Assembly: GCA_016808115.1 (NCBI GenBank)
Contig: JAEQBH010000884.1
Location: forward strand, 124,001 to 188,000
Source: Tetrastigma voinierianum
Taxonomy: Eukaryota; Streptophyta; Magnoliopsida; Vitales; Vitaceae
Reading direction: 5' to 3'
DNA length: 64,000 nucleotides
Positions within the stretch are counted from its first letter, which is position 1; each line of letters begins with the position of its first letter. Both the position numbers and the translations under genes were made by a program. Below are positions 1 through 13,200 of the stretch, piece after piece. A model generated the notes under the pieces. It had not been told where the DNA came from. It made no database searches and was given only the letters and a program-made list of their open reading frames with translations.

Positions 1-580
1 GATTTGAGTTAAATAGAGTTTCGATACATGTCTTGCTTTCTGATAGAGCATTGATTGATATAGTGACTTTCTAGTATTGGGATTTCTTTTTTTTTCTTTT
101 TTCTTTTTTTGGATTTTGCTATGAAGGCACTATTGCAGTATGCAGATTTTGACATTATTAAGGATCGGTATTTACTATAGCTTCGGATTGGTATAGAGTC
201 AAATAGATTTGACAGTGTGCTTGATCATCATTCAACGCTAGGGCATACCACCCCACTCCCCCCCCCTCCTTCCTCCATCGAGATTACCATATCTTCTATT
301 GATTTTATGGTTGCTTGATCCATTTGCTGTTACTTGTGAGTTATTGTACTGGGGCATACCCCTTTCTAAAGGTTATTGACTGCTTTGATTTACTTCTTGG
401 ATGTTAGATCTGTTCATTGGTCTTTGTGAGTCATCGCTTAGATTTTTCTTCTTACTAACCTTTTCTATAGGGGCATACCCCTTTTTTAGCGAGTTCAATC
501 AAAGTCATCACTTTTATATAGTCTTCTTTGGTTGCTTTAGGTTTTATAACACTCTCTTTTGTCTTGGTTTGATTTTAGGT
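1..580. other. Non-coding AT-rich stretch with repeated GGGCATACC motif
   Basis: No gene is recognised. The short string GGGCATACC recurs near 241, 352 and 471, each time in a C-rich/T-rich setting. It resembles the GGGCATCCC strings inside the tandem repeat that follows, so this may be the diverged start of the same array. The small open frames here have no recognisable domain. Confidence 0.4.
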
Positions 581-1720
581 GTTTCCAGCCATAGATACTT
601 TCACTCGATCGATCATTCAAGAAAGCATCCTCTTTTCCTTGCACTATCTTAGATCCCTGCTCAAAGAGTTGATCTTCATTTTGTAAGGCATCCCTTATTA
701 GCTATCTTGCTTGGGCATGTACCTTTCCATCTTTATTCGCCATCATATTCATGTTTAGTTTGTTTTCTGTATGTTCTTTCCTTAGTCTTAGTTAGGTTAT
801 TCGTTTCTTTTCTTCTAGATCAGTTTATCAAGAGCATCCCTCATTCTTCAGAGATTATCTTCGATCCTCTTTCAAAGAGTCGATCTTCATTTTAGGGCAT
901 CCCCCTATTTATGATCTTCTTTAGGCGTACAATGCCCACATCATCGAGTATTTCATTTTTATCACAACCCTGAGTCGTTCATTGAATCCATAACTCAAAG
1001 TTGTTCATCATGTTTAGTTTCGAGTTTTAAATCCTCTCATTTTAGCTTTCATTTGATCATTTATTTCCTTTATTCTAGTTTATTAGGAGCATCTCTCCTT
1101 CTTCAAAGATTATTCTAGATCCTCTTTCAGAGAGTCGATCTTCATTTTAGGGCATCCCCATATTTATGATCTTCTTTGGGCATATAATGCTCGTATCATC
1201 ACATATTTCATTTCATCACAACCTTAATATGTTCATTGCATCCACAACCAAGAGTCGTTCATCATGTTTAGTTTCGAGTTTTATATCCTCTCGTTTTGGC
1301 TTTCATTGGATCATTTATTTCCTTTATTCTAGTTTATGAGGAGCATCCCTCATTCTTCAGAGATTATAATAGATCCTCTTTTAGAGAGTCGATCTTTATT
1401 TTAAGGCATCTCCCTATTTACGATCTTCTTTAGGCGTACGGTGCTCGCATCATCACGTATTTCATTTTCATCACAGCCTTGAGCTGTTCATTGAATCCAC
1501 GACCCTGAGCTGTTCATTACATCCACAGCCTAAAGCTGTTCATCATGTTTAGTTTTAAATTCTATATCCTCTCGTTTTCGTTTTCACTAGATCATTTATT
1601 TCCTTTATTCCTATTTATCAGGAGCATCCTTCATTCTTAAGAGATTATCTTAGATTTTCTTCGCAGAGTCAATCCATTCAGGCATCTGTTTGTTGACCTT
1701 TCTTTGCGCGTATAATGCCT
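580..1720. repeat. Tandem repeat, period about 253 bp
   Basis: The block CATTCTTCAGAGATTAT recurs with small changes near 843, 1094, 1348 and 1628. Each copy is followed by a GATCCTC...AGAGTCGATCTTCATTTTAGGGCATC block, a TGTTCATC block and a GATCATTTATTTCC block in the same order. Spacing is about 251-254 bp, then about 280 bp because the third unit holds one extra 26-bp sub-repeat. More diverged copies of the AGAGTTGATCTTCATTTT block appear from about 650. No coding function is visible. Confidence 0.85.
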
Positions 1721-1756
1721 ACATCATTGAGTATTTAATTTTCGTTACAACCTCGA

Positions 1757-1955
1757 TCTGTTCATCACATCCACAACCTCGAGCTATTCATCGCATCCAC
1801 ACCCTTGAACTATTCATCGCATCTACAGCCCTGAATTGTTCATCTCATCCACAAATTCTCGAAACTGCTCATCCTATCCACGACCCTGCCTATTCATATC
1901 ATCTACAACCCGAAATGCCCATTTCATCCACAGCCTTGAGTTGTTCATACCATTT
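1757..1955. repeat. 26-bp minisatellite, about 7.5 copies
   Basis: Consecutive units follow the pattern TGTTCATCNCATCCACA followed by a short CCTGAG-like piece, each 25-29 bp long. The unit is present only once to three times per period in the upstream 253-bp repeat, so it has expanded locally. The length is not a multiple of three, so this is not a protein repeat. Confidence 0.8.
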
Positions 1956-4433
1956 TGGATTAGGTTTTACCTCACCACTCCAATCATTATGACCATGACA
2001 TTTCTATCGTTTCTACTTGTTGTTTTAGAGATATCACTTAGCATGACTTCATTTTGTCTCTGCATAATTTTATTATTATTTATTTATTTATTTATTTACT
2101 TTTTAGGTGAGTTAGGCCTTATATTCACATTTATTCTTCCCTTGGTAATAGAGCTTTTGGAGAACTTTGGGCTTCTTTTGAGTTTTTTGCTATATGGAGT
2201 TTACCTTGATTTTTGAGTAGTAGTCTTGTCTTGCACCCAACATTTTCATTTCTCGTGAGTGTAGTTTTCCTCTCAGGTGTTTGTCATTTTGTTCCTCAAG
2301 GGTCCAAGTGGTACCCTAATCTTGATATCTAAGCATCTGCCACTCTGTGAGACCATTTGGAGGAGATTATACTCATTGTGACTTTTAATGGCTTAGACCA
2401 TTTCTCTCTGCTTTTATTGCTTTTGAGTTTTGCAGCCCCTTTTGGTTGCTTTCTTTGTGGAAATGAGATGGTGTTCTCATAAACACTCATATAGGGTCTC
2501 ATTTTTCTTTTGATAAAGCTAATCTCATTTCACTCATTTTTCGCATTACTCTGCTTTCACTTCTCATTGTTCGTGCTTCACTATACCTACGAACTCTATC
2601 AAAGACTGCATATTCAGACTCCTAATCATGTATTTTTGTCTTTTCCCATTTTTGGCCTTAGAGAATGTTCTCTTATTGTAAGTCAAGTGTATGCTTGAGA
2701 CGTGGCCAAATGGAGGGTGAGGATGGCTTTAGTAGCTTGGTCATTGGGGTATAAAATGGATGGTTTGTTTTAACCTAAAAGGAAAATTCTTCTTAGGGGT
2801 AGTCCCAAGAAGAAAAAAAAGAAAAGCCAAAAAGGAGAGAGCCTAGGGTTTGAGGGAAGTAGCGTGTAGAGAGAGAGGGAGAGGGGAGTCTGAGAGGAGG
2901 GGAAGATCCAGAAAAAATAAAATAAAAGGGGACTTCTTTGATCTTTGCAGAACGATTGACAATATAATCGAAGATCCTACAACGGAAACTAGGGGGTTGC
3001 AGATTTTGCTTCCCTTAAGCTCTTTATGATTTTATGTGGTCCCATGGCAATATTGTTCGATGAATCTACAAGCATTGTGTCAAACTAACATGATTTTCTA
3101 TTGATAGCAATCTCGATTGGCCGTCTACGCATTGACATTTTTCTCATACGACTCGCTTATTTATTTATTTATCTCTGCCTATTCATTTATATATATTTCC
3201 AAGGCTATTATTGTGATTATATCATTGTTTGTACTCCATTGATCGGGACACTAAAAACCATATTTTCCTTAGCTTGTTTAGTAGAGACCGACTCAAAGGC
3301 CATGGCATTACACTTCCATCGTACCTTCTCGATAAGTAATCTGATCCCCGGACCTAAACTCGATTTTTCCCAAACCTGCTTTTCTTTATCAAGAGTCATA
3401 CTTAGGGTATTTTTTTTCTTATTTTGTTTTCCCTTTTAAGATAAAACAAAAATAAGTGATGACTCATAAAACCATTTTCTAAAAATGGTTTTTCAAAATA
3501 CGAAACTAGTCTCTCCTTTCTAATGGAAAACGTATAATAACAAAAAAATACGGGGGCCACACAAGCCCTTAACAAAATGAGTGTTGAATTCAAGTAGGAG
3601 CTTCACCTTTCATTCGTTGGACGATGTAGTAGGATCCATGGAGTCCTTGTCCTTTTTCTATTGCAAAAGAACCCTTCAAACAATCAAATAAACAAACATG
3701 TATGATTAACCACGTGGAAAATTGCATGGTTTTGGCTGGGCTTATTTGGGCCTAATCGACTTGGACTTTCACATATCACAGGTCAATTTGGACAACTTTA
3801 CCCCCTCTTAAATTTAATCAATCATCAATGCCAAACTAGGCCCAATAGTAAAAATTAAAGTGTACCCGTTTTGGGCTTATTGGCATTATCAAGGTCCGGT
3901 TCCAAAAGCTCGAATCCTTTTTTTTTATATCTCAAAAGCCGAAATCCTCAAAAGGAAATATATGAAATTTATTGTACTCGCTTAGTCTACTCTAAAAAAT
4001 TTTCAACTCTATCCAAAATTCGTAATACGAAAATTTTCAATTTATTCTAATCTTGGGCTTTCATTTAAAATACGCTTCGTATCGACCTGATCGAAAATAA
4101 AGCACAAGAAAATCCGCTTTGTAAAACCATTTTCTCTTGAAACGGCTATAAAAATATCAAAATAAAACTCTTTATTTTCGATTTAATTAAAACAAAGCAA
4201 AATAAAGATAAAACGCTTCGATTCATAAAATGCTAAAAATAATAATTCATTTTCTTTGTTTTAAATTTTGTTCGTCTAATTCTCGTAATTAAACGCGTTT
4301 TCCGTTTAAAATTTCTTACGTAGAAACAGAAAATTTTCTACCTATTAAACACACCTTAAATATTATTTTTTTTTACTGCCTCTCTCCTCTCTCTCTCGCT
4401 CAGAACCCACCCTTCCCGGAGAAGGGGCCTCAA
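1956..4433. other. Non-coding DNA, possible LTR-element remnant
   Basis: No conserved protein is seen. A TATA-like GTATAAAATGG at about 2748 is followed by a purine-rich leader-like stretch (about 2806-2930) containing CCTAGGGTTTGAGGG. This arrangement is common in gypsy-type LTRs and leaders, but I find no matching second LTR, primer site or pol remnant. From 3600 to 4430 the sequence is AT-rich and featureless. Confidence 0.35.
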
Positions 4434-4486
4434 GTGGCAACCCCAGCTCTGCATCACGTGCGCACCAACTCTTGGCCATCTTGCAA

Positions 4487-4493
<7 letters not shown>

Positions 4494-4558
<65 letters not shown>
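4494..4558. repeat. (AT)n microsatellite
   Basis: Uninterrupted AT dinucleotide run of about 65 bp. Confidence 0.97.
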
Positions 4559-4561
<3 letters not shown>

Positions 4562-4621
4562 CTTATATTATTATAATATATTATCTATTAATATAATATA
4601 TTTGATTTATCCACTTATAAT

Positions 4622-4912
4622 CAATGTTTTATAAAATCGGACCGATAATTAAATTGAAAAAGTTATCGGTTCATAGTTCATTGGTTAAACCGACGATTGA
4701 ATCGTGGTTGAACCTGTGAAGTTATAAATAGATAATTAATTTATTATTAAAAGTAAAAATAATTATAAATAGATTTGATCGATTCAATCATCGGTTCGAT
4801 CAATTCAAAGAAAACGCTTTAACCTTAAATGGCACCAATTTGTCGATTCACATCTGGCTCAATCGACGATCCAATCGACAACCAACCAATCCAATCCAAT
4901 TTTTAAAACATT
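4622..4912. mobile_element. MITE with 9-bp target duplication (Mutator-like)
   Basis: A 291-bp non-coding element. Its left end reads CAATGTTTTATAAAATCGG and its right end, read inverted, starts AATGTTTTAAAAATTGG, so the ends are terminal inverted repeats. The 9 bases ACTTATAAT lie directly outside both ends (4613-4621 and 4913-4921) as an exact duplication. A 9-bp duplication is characteristic of Mutator-like elements. The interior has several GATTCAATCATCGG-like blocks on both strands. No transposase is present, so it is non-autonomous. Confidence 0.8.
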
Positions 4913-4921
4913 ACTTATAAT

Positions 4922-6333
4922 ACTACAGGCTTACCTATATGATTTGAAAGTTTAGCATACCAAATAATTGTTAATATTAAATAAAAAAAATAAATTCTTA
5001 TTAAAAATCATTTCATTTCATTGAAAACTTAAAAAGATATATTACTAATCATTATTAATTATTAAAACTTTTTTTTTTGAAATGAATTAATTATTAAAAC
5101 TTAAAACTTAATAATTCAATTTTTTTTAAACTTAATAATTCAAATAAAAAGAAAATGAAATTATTATTATTTTTTTAATAGCTAAACACTTTAGTTATAA
5201 TATAGTAATTTGACCCTACTAGGACTCAATACGTGACATCTCCCCCTCTCTATGCCTTACATTCTTAAAGGCTTGAACACTTTATCATATGAGTTAGACA
5301 TAATAGGCAAAAAATAAATTTAAATAAAAATAATTCTAATTTTAGATTTTTTTATTTGAAGATATTTTTATCAAATTAAAAGACGAATTCATTTTTTTAT
5401 TGCTAAATATAAAATACTTTAGTTACCTTTTTTGAAATGTTAGATACTCTACTACATGAGCTAGCATGATGCCATGCATGGTGGGTTATAGGTTGAAAGA
5501 TTTTGTTTATTTCTTTTCAAAAAAGAATCATATGCCCAATCTCGTATAACCCTTATATTATATACTCATCGTGGGGGTTACATGATGGACGGTTGGTTAT
5601 AAGATGGGCAGTTATGAATAACCCTTAATGTCCTTACGTTACGCATTTATTCATACATTAATTGTGTCGTAACACCTGTCGAGATGGACTGCAACGCATG
5701 TTCTGTTTACTTTATCTCTCAAGCCCGAGATGACTTGTTTGCTTGAGTCTTCGATACTATCTACCTTGATGCCCGAGGTGGTTGAGATGAGGGTCATGCC
5801 TGATTTTCCTGTCCGTTGAGTTCGGATCATTTGCATGACTGTCATATGATCGGATTTGAGTCACCTATATGAATATTCGAATCCCTCGTGCGAATGAGCT
5901 TATCTCATTCCAAGAGGAATTCAAATTTAAAAGGGAATCTTTGCAAATGAACTTTATTAAGGTTACCTTTTCCTTGACAAAATGGAATTAATTTCCTCCC
6001 CTTTTTTTTATTTTTTACCCCCATGGAGGAATTCATGATAAGTTTTCATTGAATTTTCTAACTCATCGGTCAACACTCTATTACTTTCCATAAATGGAAA
6101 TCACACGTAATTCCCTTGACCAATCGAAACGCGGAGCCCTGAGCACTCGCGCCATTTGGGCCGAATATAGAAGGGGTAAATTTGTACGTCCAGTGAAAAT
6201 AGAAAGCGCGTAAATGGCATAATGGTAATAAAACAAAACATGGATGGCAAAAGAAATAAGAGTTGTAAACATTCGACAACCGTTTTGAACCAGAAAGAAG
6301 GATATATGTCCGAGCATCGCCGGTTTTGATCAC
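4922..6333. other. Intergenic, upstream of tetraspanin gene
   Basis: AT-rich DNA without a recognisable gene; the open frames at 5651-5845 (-) and 6070-6765 (-) have no family resemblance. The last few hundred bases should hold the promoter of the tetraspanin gene, but no clear TATA box stands out. Confidence 0.5.
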
Positions 6334-6361
6334 GTCTCTCTTTCTCTCTCTCTCTCTCTCT
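6334..6361. repeat. (TC)n tract in tetraspanin 5' leader
   Basis: A CT-dinucleotide run of about 28 bp lies about 115 bp before the tetraspanin start codon. Pyrimidine-rich tracts are common in plant 5' leaders; a regulatory role is only possible, not shown. Confidence 0.7.
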
Positions 6362-6475
6362 AAAACATCTGTTTTCTCTCCATAAATTTCTGCATTCTCT
6401 TTCCTAGGGTTACACACCAAAATTTTCCCGAGAAAATTTCGGCGGAGAAGAACTGCACAGGAAAAACCGTAAAAG

Positions 6476-7315
6476 ATGGTGCGCATCAGCAACACTTTTA
6501 TCGGATTACTCAACGTGCTCGCCATGCTCATCGCCGTCGCCGCCATGGCCGCTGGCGCGTACTTCCACTTCCACGGCGGAACGCAGTGCCAGAAATTTCT
6601 GCAAATGCCGCTCGTGGTGGCCGGAGCGGTTCTGTTTGCGGTTTCGTTGTGTGGATTGGTCGGGTCTGTATGCAAGATCAGCTTCATGCTGTGGATATAT
6701 TTGTTCGTGATGCTTGTATTGATTGTAGGGCTTCTGGTTTTCACCATTTTCGCTCTCATCGTCACCAGTAAGGGCGTAGGGCAGGCGGTATCGAATCGCG
6801 GCTATAAAGAGTACAAGCTTGGGGATTATTCGAATTGGCTACGGAATCATTTGGTGAATGACAAGAATTGGGAACAGATCAAGGGTTGTTTGAAGGACAC
6901 TGACGTTTGCAGGCGCATGGGGAATGATGATGCTGCCGCGTTCTATCGGGAGAACTTGTCTCCGATCCAGGTTTTTTTTTTTTTTTTAAATTATTCATTG
7001 ATCCAGTTTCTATTTGATTGGTTGTTTTTTTTTTTTTGACATCTATTCACTTTACATTATAACCACTTTATATTATACATGAGAACTCGATCCTGAAACA
7101 TCCCGAATACCTGTTTACCATTTGAGCCAAAACTTGAAGGGCATTTGATTGATTGTTAGCAAAAAGAATATGATTTTCTTTTTTGATTTTTTGAAGGATT
7201 TAAACAGATATCGTGGTTGTTGCAGAAGTTGGATAAGATCCATTAAATTAGGGCTGAATCAGAAATATTAAACAATAGTGGAATTGGATTTAATTCGTGG
7301 TCTTCTCTTTTAAAA

Positions 7316-7375
<60 letters not shown>

Positions 7376-8777
7376 TAATTTTTTTGTGGTGATGTTTTTG
7401 TTGAGGGGTGGTTGGTTTTCATGGGAGTTAGTTTCTTTGAAATGGATTTGGAAGCAAATCACTTTACCTAATTCCTTTTGTGGTAATCATTCAAGTCTAA
7501 GGTGTATTCTTTTCTTTTCTTTGTTTTAGCATGATTCTCAAAGATATTTCAATTGAATGATGTGTTAGTTTAATCCATCTTGTTTTTCCAATTAATTCAT
7601 CCATGGAAAGTACCCAAAACTTGAAAAAAAGAAGAAAGGAAATGAAAAAGATTCTTTGAATGACAAGAATAGAAAGTTTCATGGCCTCAGTCTAAGCTTT
7701 TCAACACAATTGGGTGTACGTGATCAAACTATTAGCATGATAGTGTTGCTTTCAAACTTTCTCTAATTTGTTTCCTTTTTATTTATTTTAACATATATTC
7801 ACTTTCCATATCACATCATAGTATATATGCTTGTAGCAACTCCAACTATGAGTTGTTATCAAAGGCTATCCCCATAACCGTTAAACGACACCTCAACGAT
7901 AAAAATCGCGCTCCAACTATGCATCAAAGCGCAGAAAACGGCTATCCAGCATTTTGCGACGACATATTTTTAATCTCGAGTAGAAAATGGAGGTTACAAA
8001 ATAGCCGCGGTGATCACTGCCTCCAATCTGGCCATATTTCATCCCATATCGGCAGTTTTAATTATATTTTTTAATAAAAATATTGAATTATTAATACGAC
8101 ACTCATTTCTAAGACCATCATCGTCAAAAAACACCTGCTCACGGAAATACAAAAACACTGTCGCAAACGACATTTGACACCCCATTTTTGGCAACTCCCA
8201 TTGGAGTTGCTCTTATATGAAACCTCTTAGTTGTTTCCTATTCCAATACTCATTTACCACTTAAGCCATATCTCAAGGTCGATTATTTTTTACAAATTTT
8301 TTAATAAGTAGATTACACTTGATATTAGCAGTAGTTTCAAGTTTCAACTGGGTCATGGGAATTCTTTTCTTGTTGAATCAACAGTAAGGAGGGGGTCTGA
8401 CTTATAAATCAACTTTTCTTTATTATTATTTTTTTTTCTTGTGTGTGTTTAATTTCCTGATGCAGTCGGGTTGCTGCAAGCCGCCAACATACTGTGGATT
8501 TGAGTTCAAGAATGCGACGTTCTGGGTGATGCCAAAAACAGGGCCGGCGGTGACAGACAGCGACTGCAAGACATGGAGCAACGACCAGAAACAGCTTTGC
8601 TACGACTGCAAATCATGCAAGGCAGGTCTTCTTGCCATCATAAAGTCGCAATGGAGGATGTTAGCGATCATCAACGCCTGCGTCTTGGTCGTCCTCGTCT
8701 TCGTATATTCAGTCGGCTGCTGCGCCTTCAGGAACAATAGAAGAGACAAATACAGGTACCGAAGAGGAGTCCCATAA
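6476..8777 (+). CDS. Tetraspanin (TET7/8/9-like), two exons
   Basis: Four-pass membrane protein that organises plasma-membrane microdomains and, in plants, exosome-like vesicles. Exon 1 is 6476-6970 (165 codons, donor AG/GTTTTT); exon 2 is 8466-8777 (acceptor TGCAG/TCG, stop TAA). Phase is 0 across the junction and the protein is 268 aa, normal for plant tetraspanins. Membrane segments lie at about residues 8-30, 43-65, 70-96 and 231-251. The large extracellular loop holds the plant signature GCCKPP at 167-172 plus many paired cysteines (C138, C145, C175, C198, C210, C213, C216). The C-terminal tail is short and basic. The single intron falls directly before GCCKPP. The 1.5-kb intron contains an (AT)n run and a MITE-like insertion. 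The first ATG after the CT-rich leader is used. The TET8/9 assignment is by overall look of the protein and is less certain than the family. Confidence 0.95.
7319..7372. repeat. (AT)n microsatellite in tetraspanin intron
   Basis: Uninterrupted AT run of about 54 bp inside the intron. Confidence 0.97.
7834..8214. mobile_element. MITE-like insertion in tetraspanin intron
   Basis: The left end reads TAGCAACTCCAACTATGAG and the right end, inverted, reads AGAGCAACTCCAATGGGAG, giving imperfect terminal inverted repeats about 380 bp apart. The inner part is more GC-rich (GCCGCGG, CGACGAC) than the surrounding intron. No coding sequence and no convincing target duplication were found, so superfamily is not assigned. 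Confidence 0.55.
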
Positions 8778-10248
8778 ATGATAAACCAACCATCTTATCT
8801 ATGTAATATGTTGTTCCTTCCTGAACATAGATTCAATGTCATATGTCTGCAGATGAGGGTTCTCATGGAATGGAAATGGTTTGGTTTGGTTTGGTTTCAG
8901 TTTTCATCCCATCAGTTAAGAGAGGTACTACTGTTCTTCTAATCTTTTCTTCTTTTACCTCTATCTCCAATATTCATCCAAATGTTCAGAATGTCTTCTC
9001 TCCCCCATGGGAATGTAATTTGTTTTTCAAAGGATGATATATTATTTTTGTTTTTCTGAATAAAAAATAATAGAATTTTTTTTCTTCTTTTTTCTGTTTC
9101 TAGAAACAAAAAATATAAGTGATTATTTTTTCTGTTTAATGCTATAATATTTTAATTTTTTTATATTCAGAAACCTAGTTTGTTTCTTTTTGTATATTAT
9201 TATAGGGAAATTGGATTAAAATGGACAAATACTACATATATTTGTAAGAATAATCTCTTATAATAGTAATCTTAAAAATGTAACTATTTTGGACAAAAAT
9301 GCCCTTAAACGTGTAAAATAAATTCACCAAATTATAACTATATTTTTATGAACATTTTTGCCAGAAAATATGTTTTTTATACCTTTTTTGTCCTCGGATA
9401 TCCATTTATCATATACAATCAATTGCTTGTCTCCTTAATTATGATATATATAATTTATTTGTGACGAGACAGTTTATAATTGGCAATTTTGTGTAGATAA
9501 CAATTAGAAATTATGCAATTTGAATTTCTAAAAAAAATGATATATTATTTTTAATTTTCTAAAACAAAAATCATGGAAAATACATTTTGGTTCCAGATTA
9601 TTTTTTGTTCTAAAAAACATGAAGAACAAAAGCAACCTTCAAAGATCACCAAAATAATGTTCTCATTGTTTTCAAAGACTGTTCTCAAGAACAATTTCCA
9701 AAAAAATTGAAAGTATTTGTATATATTAGTTTCATGATGATATAAATTTAATAAAATACAGTTTGAACTAATTAGAACCTAGTTCAATTTCAAAATATGA
9801 AAAAAAAAATAAAAAATTAAAGCCCATGTTCGTGACGCTAATGCATGTTGTTGTTCCTCACACCCAGTTTTCATCTGATGCATATATATAAAAAATTAAT
9901 CAAAATAATTTGGGAGACATTGGGACCAACAGCAAGCACATGTATGAAGTCATTTCTGGAAAATAATGCACTACATTATTAAAGAGCAGCCTAAGTCATC
10001 AAAATTCTGAACTTGGAGACCACCCCACTAACCACTGACAATCTATGATTCAAATCAAACTTCATACACCACCTACAACTACAACTTCTGATTTGTGCCC
10101 ATCTGCCCCCCAAAAAGAACTCATTTCATACCCTCTTCCACTCATATGCCGTGTCCGGTGAATGCTCTTCCAAAACAGAAAGATTTAAGCAAAAACTTTG
10201 GAAGGCATCAATCGAGTCCCATCCACTTCTCCCAACTCCCAGAAACAA
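8778..10248. other. Intergenic between convergent tetraspanin and CPP1-like genes
   Basis: The two genes point toward each other here, so this holds both 3' untranslated regions. The sequence is AT-rich with no recognisable gene or repeat. Confidence 0.6.
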
Positions 10249-13200
10249 TCATTTGAGAAAAGTGCAGCCAAGAAACAAGAAGAAATACGCTACCAATGAA
10301 GTTAGGAGTTCAAGCGTCCAGGTTGGTCTCAGTAAAAAGGATGGGATCATGGGAACCACGAAGGAACCACACACCCAACCACCAACAAGAGATCCCAATC
10401 TGTGATATCATGCAAACAGTTGTAGTAGTAAGTAACATACATAACATAACATAACACAATTCAAAGGAAAAATAAACAAGGGGACTGAACTCACCCAATA
10501 ATGGAAGCTCTTCCTAGGCTTTTTGTCTTCTCATTAAGGAAATATATGCAAGCTGCCAAGGAGACCGCCACCTGCACTTAGAAATTAAACATGAAAAAGG
10601 TCCTTTCGAGAATGGAAATATCTGTGGGAAAAAAGGGGTAATGGTTGGACCACATTGCCAACTGCATATATGAGAATTATGCCAATGGTTGCTAGAAAAT
10701 ACAACATTTGTGAATATTTCAAATAAGTGAACATGGAATTCAATGTCTTCAGCCAGGTCAGTTGGAATACTTCTTTGAAAATATGCTAAATATGCTACTA
10801 CAGCAGAGTAAACTGCTATTTGAGCCATTTGCCACTCAGACCTTTTCTTTTCTCTCTTCTTTTTTTCCCCATGGCACGTTGCCTCAGTTACTGGATCAGC
10901 ACATGAAAACCACTCAAAGAAAGAAATAACAAGAAGGTCTAACCAGATATTTGATTAAGGAAAAGGTTAAAAGAACATGATAGAGCTGCTAATTGAAACT
11001 AAACATAAACTAATGGTGTAGAATTTCGCGTAATTCCTAATGCACTAAACAGAGATAACTAGAATTTCTGCCAAGGCTATCTTTCACAATTTACAGTCTC
11101 AAAAATATTATATTCCAATATATCACTGGATCAGACTCAAAACTCAGACAAATACAGAGTTCACTCAGGTCAAGGTCCCAAAACCCTGAACATTCCATTA
11201 CAATGACCACCCAGAGTTTCATGAAAACAGATGAACAAACAGTCGGCACATTTTCACCAGACATAACAATGCACAAAGATGGTAATATGGACATAATAGT
11301 GGACCAGCAGACATCCCAAGTGCATGATGTAAATGAGTAGTGATTAATGAGCAAATGCAATACCTGTACATTTTTTTGATAGGCAAATAAAAATATGTAC
11401 CAAAAAGAACCAATCAAGAAATTGGGACACATATGCACCATAGATAGTATCATCACAGCAGAAAAGAAGCAACACTGAAGATGATGACTAAAATCTACTT
11501 CCTGCAGGTCAAGTTATCAATAAAATCCAAAAGAGAGATATTGTCTCATTAACAGGGCTCTACACCATTCAATAAGAGACCTAACAAGGATCTCTTTCAG
11601 TGTTTGGTTATGGAGCTCTTCCCCATCAAAGATCCTTCTGTTTCTTTCACATGAAACCATCCTCTGTCATTCGTCCGTACCCTCCACTTTCCAATCCAAA
11701 AGGAGCTCTTTCATTTAATCTGGAAACACTCATTACTGCAGAAAAATTGCTGCATCTTCTTTTTTTTCTTTCTTATTTTTTGATATAAAAACCAAAAATA
11801 TATTTAAAAGCGCCAATCAAATAAGGGAAAGGGATGCACCCTACGTTCACAGGGGTTTATATAAAAGAGGTGCCACCTAGACCAAGAGAAAAAAAGGCAC
11901 CATAGGAACTAAAAAATCACCTTCCATGGTTGGAGCTACCAATAAAATTAAACAGAGAAGTACATTCACCAACCACACCCCCACCCTTCCAACTCCCAAA
12001 CAAACAAAGCTCTAGGTCTTCATAAGAGACCTAATAAGGATCACAGATCACTTTCAGCTTATGATTGCAGGACTCTTCCTAACTCACACATATAAACAAA
12101 ACACATAGGGAAGCCATGCTCTACACCATCCTTCCTCATTAGTCCATGCTCTTTACCTTCCAACCTAGAAGGAGCTCTTTCACAAAAGATACTAACATGT
12201 CCTATGACTTTCTAGTGGTCTCACAATGGAGCTCATCCACAAGGATAGAGCAAAGAAGCAAGGGAGAATAGTTTACTTTGGAGAAGGAGAAGAGAGCAAT
12301 TTTTCAATTGAAATCTTTCTACAACTCCTTACATGATTTTCTTTTTGATAGGGACTAAAACTCCTTACATGATGAGAATCAACTCCTCAATATATATGAA
12401 ATACAAAGGAAAAAAAAAACATCCCTGGGGACTCATCAAGAGGGCTGTTCCTTTTAAAAGGGCCTTAAAAGAAAACAGTTATATCCAAAACAGAAGTAGA
12501 ACAAACCTGAAAAGCTGGTCCACCTTCAGCAGAATTCATTATACTCCACCCAGCCATGAATGCAAAGAGGAACAATCTTCTAAAAATAACTTCAGTTGCT
12601 GGAAGTTCCACAAAATTGAGCAAATTTTGTACCCAGGGTGGAGACTCCTCTACTTTCTTCTTTAATTTGCTTTTCAAGTTGATTTTTGTTTTCCTCCTAT
12701 TTACGAAGCTAGCCATGAGAATTTTCTCAAAAGCAGCTTCTATCGATTCTTCACTTCTCTCATGTCCCGTATACTGTTGCAAGAGAAAATTGCGAGAACT
12801 CCAAATTTCTTCTTCAGATGCGTCACGAGGTATTCCAAGGCGCTTATAAGGATCCCAAACACTAATTCGAGGGAACTTTGTAACACTACCACCTAAAGAT
12901 TAAAGAAATTTAAATATCAACATGAATCTGTGGTGCAATCAGGAAAAACAGCAGTTAAAGCAGAATGAATAGAATGCATAAATATATCAACAGCAGCCAG
13001 AAACACATACTATATAATCATGTAGAACTAAGGGAAATAAATTGATTGAACATGATCAATAACTGATGCAATCAGCGACAGCACCCATTCAATATTACAA
13101 CTTCTTCATGATGCTTTTAATCATGAAAAAGTTTGAAATTCCATGCCTCCTAAAAAGGGAAAGAGATTTAAGAGAACAAGCATAGTGAGCATAAAAAAAA

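Noticed and set aside
4434..4634. 66-codon ORF rich in Tyr-Ile
   Set aside because: It is the translation of an AT microsatellite and has no other support.
6070..6765. 231-codon minus-strand ORF
   Set aside because: It overlaps the first tetraspanin exon on the opposite strand; the tetraspanin frame has clear family motifs and this one has none.
10514..10828. 104-codon minus-strand ORF beginning MAQIAVYSAV
   Set aside because: It lies in intron 3 and runs across exon 4 of the CPP1-like gene in the wrong frame.
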